From: Cohnella mopanensis | GTDB taxonomy: Bacteria; Bacillota; Bacilli; Paenibacillales; Paenibacillaceae | Reading direction: 5' to 3' | NCBI RefSeq assembly: GCF_022352055.1 | Contig: NZ_JAKRWM010000031.1 | Span: 1 to 64,000 of the forward strand | DNA: 64,000 nt | In this document: positions 60,659 through 64,000 of the stretch, piece by piece | How positions within the stretch are numbered: the stretch's first letter is position 1 | Layout: each line of letters begins with the position of its first letter | Program-made: the position numbers and the translations under genes | Notes under the pieces: model-generated | What the model was told of the DNA's origin: nothing | Database searches by the model: none | The model's input: the letters and a program-made list of their open reading frames with translations, nothing else

Positions 60659-61837
60659 ATGAGCGCAATTCAACCGCATGGCGGACAGTTGATCAACAGA
60701 GTAGTAGAGGGGCAACAACGGGATGAACTGCTCGCTCTAGCTACGAAACTGGTATCTATCCCTGTGAACACTTGGACGATATCGGATATTGACCTTATCG
60801 GCGTCGGTGCATTCAGCCCGTTGACCGGTTTTATGAACGAAGACGATTATTTGTCAGTCGTGAACAATATGAGACTCGCTAAAGGTGCGATCTGGAGCAT
60901 TCCAATCACGCTTGCGATTACGGACGACCAAGCTTCAAGCTTGACTGTCGGACAACAGGCAGCGCTTGTCGGCGAGAATAATGGCGTCGTGTACGCTGTC
61001 TTGAACGTCGAGAGCATTTACAAGGTAAACAAGCGTCATGAAGCGGTTCAAGTGTTCAAGACGGACGACATGGAGCATCCGGGCGTCGTTAAGCTATTCG
61101 ACCGTCCTGACAACTATGTGGGCGGATCGATCCAAGTATTGAACCGTCCAGTGCCTGAGAAATTCAATGAATTTTACTTTGACCCTACGGAAACTCGGCG
61201 TATTTTCGCGGAGAAAGGGTGGAAAACCGTCGTTGGTTTTCAAACTCGTAATCCCGTGCATAGAGCGCATGAATATATTCAGAAAGCAGCTATGGAAATC
61301 GTCGATGGATTGTTTCTTAACCCGCTCGTGGGCGAGACCAAATCCGATGATGTTCCAGCCAACGTGCGGATGAAAAGCTATCTAGCTCTTCTGGAAAATT
61401 ATTATCCGTCCGATCGGGCATTTCTTGGAGTGTTCCCGGCGGCAATGCGTTATGCTGGACCTCGGGAAGCCATTTTCCATGCATTAGTTCGCAAAAACTA
61501 CGGTTGTTCCCACTTTATCGTAGGTAGAGACCATGCAGGCGTGGGCGACTATTACGGAACTTACGAAGCGCAAGATCTGCTGAAGTCCTTGCCTGCCGAA
61601 GAACTTGGCATTACGCCGTTGTACTTCGAACACAGCTTCTTCTGCACGAAGTGCGGAAATATGGCTTCCAGCAAAACTTGCCCGCATGACAAGGAACATC
61701 ATCTGACTCTGTCGGGTACGAAGGTACGTGCATTGTTGCGCGACGGAATTTGTCCGCCTCCTGAATTCTCAAGACCGGAAGTGGCTACGATTCTGATCGA
61801 AGGTATGGCAGAAGCTAGCAAAACTTACGCAATCTAA
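60659..61837 (+). CDS. sat: Sulfate adenylyltransferase
   Basis: Makes APS from sulfate and ATP. Motifs QTRNPVHRAHEY (the HXXH ATP site) and GRDHAGVGDYYG are complete, and a cysteine cluster CTKCGNMASSKTCPHDKEHH near the C-terminus may bind metal. ATG at 60659 after AAGGAGCT; the longer open frame overlaps cysH and is not coding there. 392 residues. Supplies the substrate of the preceding CysH. Confidence 0.95.
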   Translation: MSAIQPHGGQLINRVVEGQQRDELLALATKLVSIPVNTWTISDIDLIGVGAFSPLTGFMNEDDYLSVVNNMRLAKGAIWSIPITLAITDDQASSLTVGQQAALVGENNGVVYAVLNVESIYKVNKRHEAVQVFKTDDMEHPGVVKLFDRPDNYVGGSIQVLNRPVPEKFNEFYFDPTETRRIFAEKGWKTVVGFQTRNPVHRAHEYIQKAAMEIVDGLFLNPLVGETKSDDVPANVRMKSYLALLENYYPSDRAFLGVFPAAMRYAGPREAIFHALVRKNYGCSHFIVGRDHAGVGDYYGTYEAQDLLKSLPAEELGITPLYFEHSFFCTKCGNMASSKTCPHDKEHHLTLSGTKVRALLRDGICPPPEFSRPEVATILIEGMAEASKTYAI

Positions 61838-61846
61838 ATCATAAAT

Positions 61847-61903
61847 ATCCACCTTGTCCCATAAAATGTAGGGAGTTTTCCCGGGGCGAGGTGGATTTTA
61901 TTG
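61847..61903 (+). terminator. Intrinsic terminator after sat
   Basis: ATCCACCTTGTCCC (61847-61860) pairs with GGGGCGAGGTGGAT (61883-61896), then TTTTATTGTTT. A smaller stem (GGGA/TCCC) fills the loop. Confidence 0.8.
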
Positions 61904-61930
61904 TTTAATGGATATGGTAAACGCTTATGG

Positions 61931-62689
61931 ATGATCTTAAAACGAAAGCATCTGGTTGTATGGATGACTCGACGGGCTCTATTAAGGCTCGGTATCGTGG
62001 TTTGTTTAATGATGTTAACCGCAGTCGTATTTATTAGCGAAATTCCTTCTTCTAGAACTTGGAGCCATTGGTCATTGCCTTTATCAGGTAAAATAATCGC
62101 ACTCGATGCCGGTCATGGCGGTGCCGACGGAGGGGCGGTTAGTCGGGACGGCGTAATCGAGAAGGATCTGAACTTAGCAATCGTATTGTATTTGAGGGAT
62201 TATCTCCAGCAGGCGGGAGCCGTTGTCCAGCTTACGCGGGAAGGGGATTATGATCTCGCGCTACCTGAAACGAAAGGATACTCTAAGCGAAAGACGGAGG
62301 ATCTCCTGCAAAGGGCCGATCGTGTGCGTAAGCAACAAGCGGACCTGGCGATCAGCATCCATATGAATAGCATACCGTCTCCGAGGTGGTCGGGTGCGCA
62401 AACCTTTTATTCCACGAAAAATGAGGAAGGAAAGCGTTTGGCGGCGGTCATTCAAGCCGAATTGCGGAATATGTTGGGAAACACGCAACGAATAGCCAAA
62501 AAAGCGGACACGATCTACTTGCTCAAAACACTGGATATGCCGACCGCTCTTGTGGAAGTCGGTTTCCTCTCGCATCCGGAGGAAGCGAACTTGCTCGCGG
62601 ATGAAGAGTATCAGCGCAAGGTTGCCGCTTCCATCTATAGAGGGGTTTTACGATATGCGTCCGGTGATATCGACAAGCCTGTGCTATAA
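61931..62689 (+). CDS. cwlD: N-acetylmuramoyl-L-alanine amidase CwlD (spore cortex)
   Basis: CwlD takes part in muramic-delta-lactam formation in spore cortex, which lets germination enzymes recognise it. An N-terminal membrane anchor (RLGIVVCLMMLTAVVFISEI) precedes the Amidase_3 domain: zinc ligands in LDAGHGGADGGA (His), a later Glu in GVIEKDL, HMNS (His) and the catalytic Glu in VEVGFLSH. The start is uncertain because no good ribosome site is visible; the ATG at 61931 and the ATG at 61964 are both possible. About 252 residues. Confidence 0.9.
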   Translation: MILKRKHLVVWMTRRALLRLGIVVCLMMLTAVVFISEIPSSRTWSHWSLPLSGKIIALDAGHGGADGGAVSRDGVIEKDLNLAIVLYLRDYLQQAGAVVQLTREGDYDLALPETKGYSKRKTEDLLQRADRVRKQQADLAISIHMNSIPSPRWSGAQTFYSTKNEEGKRLAAVIQAELRNMLGNTQRIAKKADTIYLLKTLDMPTALVEVGFLSHPEEANLLADEEYQRKVAASIYRGVLRYASGDIDKPVL

Positions 62690-62725
62690 TACATAAATGT
62701 AAATCAAATATTGGGGGTCGAATTC

Positions 62726-63838
62726 GTGGTCACCAGAGATTCCGTTCTAGCTTGTATTCAACCCGTGCTTGAGCCAACGCTTAAACATAGCTTAATCGAT
62801 CTTGGTTTGGTTCGGGACATTGTAGTCAAGGAAGCTCATGTATCTATGTCTATCGTGCTTCATCCAGGAAGCATGGAGCAATCTGCAAGCGTGGAACAAA
62901 ATCTAAAACGAGCGTTAATCGGTATAGACGTAACGAATCCGCATTTCCGCTTCCGCGCCATGACGGACGCGGAGAAGACGGAAGCCGATTCTAAGGTTCA
63001 GCCAGCTGCGCAAGCTAGCGAGAAGCAAGCGCCTCCGGTCAAGGGGCATGGAGAAGGGCTTGAATCGCATACCATTCTTCATCCGGAGAGCGGAGTAGAG
63101 TTTATCGCTATCGCGAGCGGTAAAGGCGGCGTGGGCAAATCTACGGTCACCGTTAACCTGGCCGCTGCATTAGCGCGCCAAGGCAAGAGAGTCGGTCTAA
63201 TCGATAGCGATATTTATGGGTTCAGCGTGCCCGATATGATGGGCATCGAAGAAAGGCCGGAGCAAGTCGGGAATAAAATCAAGCCGGTCGAACGATTCGG
63301 CGTTAAAGTGATTTCAATGGGTTTCTTCGTGGAAGATAATAGCCCGATCGTATGGCGAGGCCCAATGCTTGGCAAGATGCTGCGCAATTTCTTCGCCGAG
63401 ATTGAGTGGGGGGAGTTGGACTTCTTGTTGCTTGATCTCCCGCCGGGAACGGGCGACGTCGCTTTGGATGTTCATCAGATGATCCCGCAAAGCAAAGAAA
63501 TCATCGTTACGACTCCACATGCGACTGCGGCATTCGTTGCGGCGCGAGCGGGCGCGATGGCGATCAAAACGAATCATGAAATTATTGGCGTCGTCGAGAA
63601 TATGTCTTATTACGAGAGCAAGGAAACGGGTACCCGCGAATACGTTTTCGGACGTGGGGGCGGCGGCAAGCTCGCCGAGACGCTTAACACCGTTCTATTG
63701 GCGCAGTTCCCGCTTGGGGCGCCGGACAACCATCCGTCCGAGCCTGATTATTCACCTTCAGTGTACAAGGCGGATTCGGAAATCGGCAAAGAATATTTGC
63801 AGCTAGCGCAAGCGGTTATTGAACGCTGTGGGAAATAA
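62726..63838 (+). CDS. salA: Mrp/ApbC-family P-loop ATPase, SalA type
   Basis: Walker A deviant motif GKGGVGKST near residue 133 and LLLDLPPGTGD. An N-terminal DUF59/MIP18-like domain (DSVLACIQPVLEP to about residue 85) is followed by a proline/alanine linker. The CXXC pair that binds iron-sulfur in ApbC proper is absent (ENMSYYESKETGTREYVFG), matching B. subtilis SalA, a regulator of scoC. GTG at 62726 after GGGGGTC. 370 residues. Position next to cwlD also fits salA. Confidence 0.88.
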   Translation: MVTRDSVLACIQPVLEPTLKHSLIDLGLVRDIVVKEAHVSMSIVLHPGSMEQSASVEQNLKRALIGIDVTNPHFRFRAMTDAEKTEADSKVQPAAQASEKQAPPVKGHGEGLESHTILHPESGVEFIAIASGKGGVGKSTVTVNLAAALARQGKRVGLIDSDIYGFSVPDMMGIEERPEQVGNKIKPVERFGVKVISMGFFVEDNSPIVWRGPMLGKMLRNFFAEIEWGELDFLLLDLPPGTGDVALDVHQMIPQSKEIIVTTPHATAAFVAARAGAMAIKTNHEIIGVVENMSYYESKETGTREYVFGRGGGGKLAETLNTVLLAQFPLGAPDNHPSEPDYSPSVYKADSEIGKEYLQLAQAVIERCGK

Positions 63839-63853
63839 ATGATGAAGCGCTAA

Positions 63854-63900
63854 AAAGCGGTTGAACGATTCGTGAGGCGACTCACTCGTTCAACCGCTTT
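63854..63900. terminator. Bidirectional terminator between salA and the convergent gene
   Basis: AAAGCGGTTGAACGA (63854-63868) and TCGTTCAACCGCTTT (63886-63900) form a perfect 15-bp stem with an inner GTGAG/CTCAC, flanked by A and T runs. Confidence 0.88.
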
Positions 63901-63904
63901 ATCT

Positions 63905-64000
63905 TTAACCGCCCGATGCGCTGCTTGATGGGCTACTTGATGCGCTGCTGCTTGCAGACGCATCCCCGCCCTTATCCTCGCTTTGACCGCCTTTTTTCTC
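63905..64000 (-). CDS. gerD: 3' end of a convergent gene, probably gerD
   Basis: The minus strand encodes the last 31 residues of a protein: EKKGGQSEDKGGDASASSSA and then a serine/proline-rich end, stop TAA at 63905-63907. Such a glycine/serine-rich disordered tail fits the spore germination lipoprotein GerD, which lies convergent to salA in Bacilli. The identification is by position and composition only, since the body is outside the window. Confidence 0.55.
   Translation of the reverse strand, partial: EKKGGQSEDKGGDASASSSASSSPSSSASGG

Overview
The window is a chromosomal segment of a spore-forming, low-to-mid GC Firmicute. Gene order and protein character fit the family Paenibacillaceae, Paenibacillus or Cohnella-like. 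The evidence is the Bacillus-type order ctsR-mcsA-mcsB-clpC-radA-disA ... ispD-ispF-gltX-cysE-cysS ... sigH-rpmG-secE-nusG-rplKAJL-rpoBC-rpsL-rpsG-fusA-tuf-S10/spc/alpha operons-rplM-rpsI-cwlD-salA, together with sporulation genes (sigH, spoVA genes, cwlD and probably gerD), strong Shine-Dalgarno sites and frequent TTG/GTG starts. The genus is an inference from remembered gene order, not from a search.

Layout. 1-1200 is a decayed region: the end of an upstream terminator, a frameshifted remnant of an S-layer-homology protein, and a cluster of related palindromes. 1166-5927 is the CtsR-controlled stress operon (ctsR, mcsA, mcsB arginine kinase, clpC), with its own promoter, operator and terminator. 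5976-9445 holds radA, disA (c-di-AMP synthase) and pssA. 9683-14149 holds a small conserved gene on the minus strand, the PIN/TRAM protein yacL, ispD, ispF and gltX. 14180-18725 is a T-box-controlled cysteine and RNA-processing operon: cysE, cysS, mrnC, rlmB, rae1. 18790-24178 holds sigH, a structured leader, rpmG-secE-nusG, rplK-rplA with twin L1-type leader motifs, an L10 leader with rplJ-rplL, and a RsmC-like methyltransferase. 24192-31759 is rpoB-rpoC.

31789-33392 is a two-gene ABC exporter standing where Bacilli usually carry the L7Ae-like gene ybxF. 33421-38158 is rpsL-rpsG-fusA-tuf. 38191-42139 is an accessory block between tuf and the S10 operon: a YitT-type membrane protein, a DUF1657 protein, a DUF421 protein whose C-terminus looks like DUF1657, and spoVAC-spoVAD-spoVAEb. 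It resembles spoVA loci that move calcium-dipicolinate into spores. 42200-57757 is the continuous S10-spc-alpha ribosomal protein run (rpsJ to rplQ) with secY, adk, map, infA and rpoA. 57813-59830 is truA and rplM-rpsI; the ECF transporter genes usual between rplQ and truA are absent. 59843-61900 is a two-gene sulfate assimilation operon (cysH, sat). 61931-64000 is cwlD, salA and the 3' end of a convergent gene, probably gerD.

Most of the window is core translation and transcription machinery. The less ordinary parts are the spoVA/DUF421/DUF1657 block, the ABC pair after rpoC, the palindrome cluster near the start, the leader RNAs before rpmG, rplK, rplA and rpsL, and the missing ybxF and ecf genes. 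No rRNA, tRNA, CRISPR array, insertion sequence or prophage was seen.
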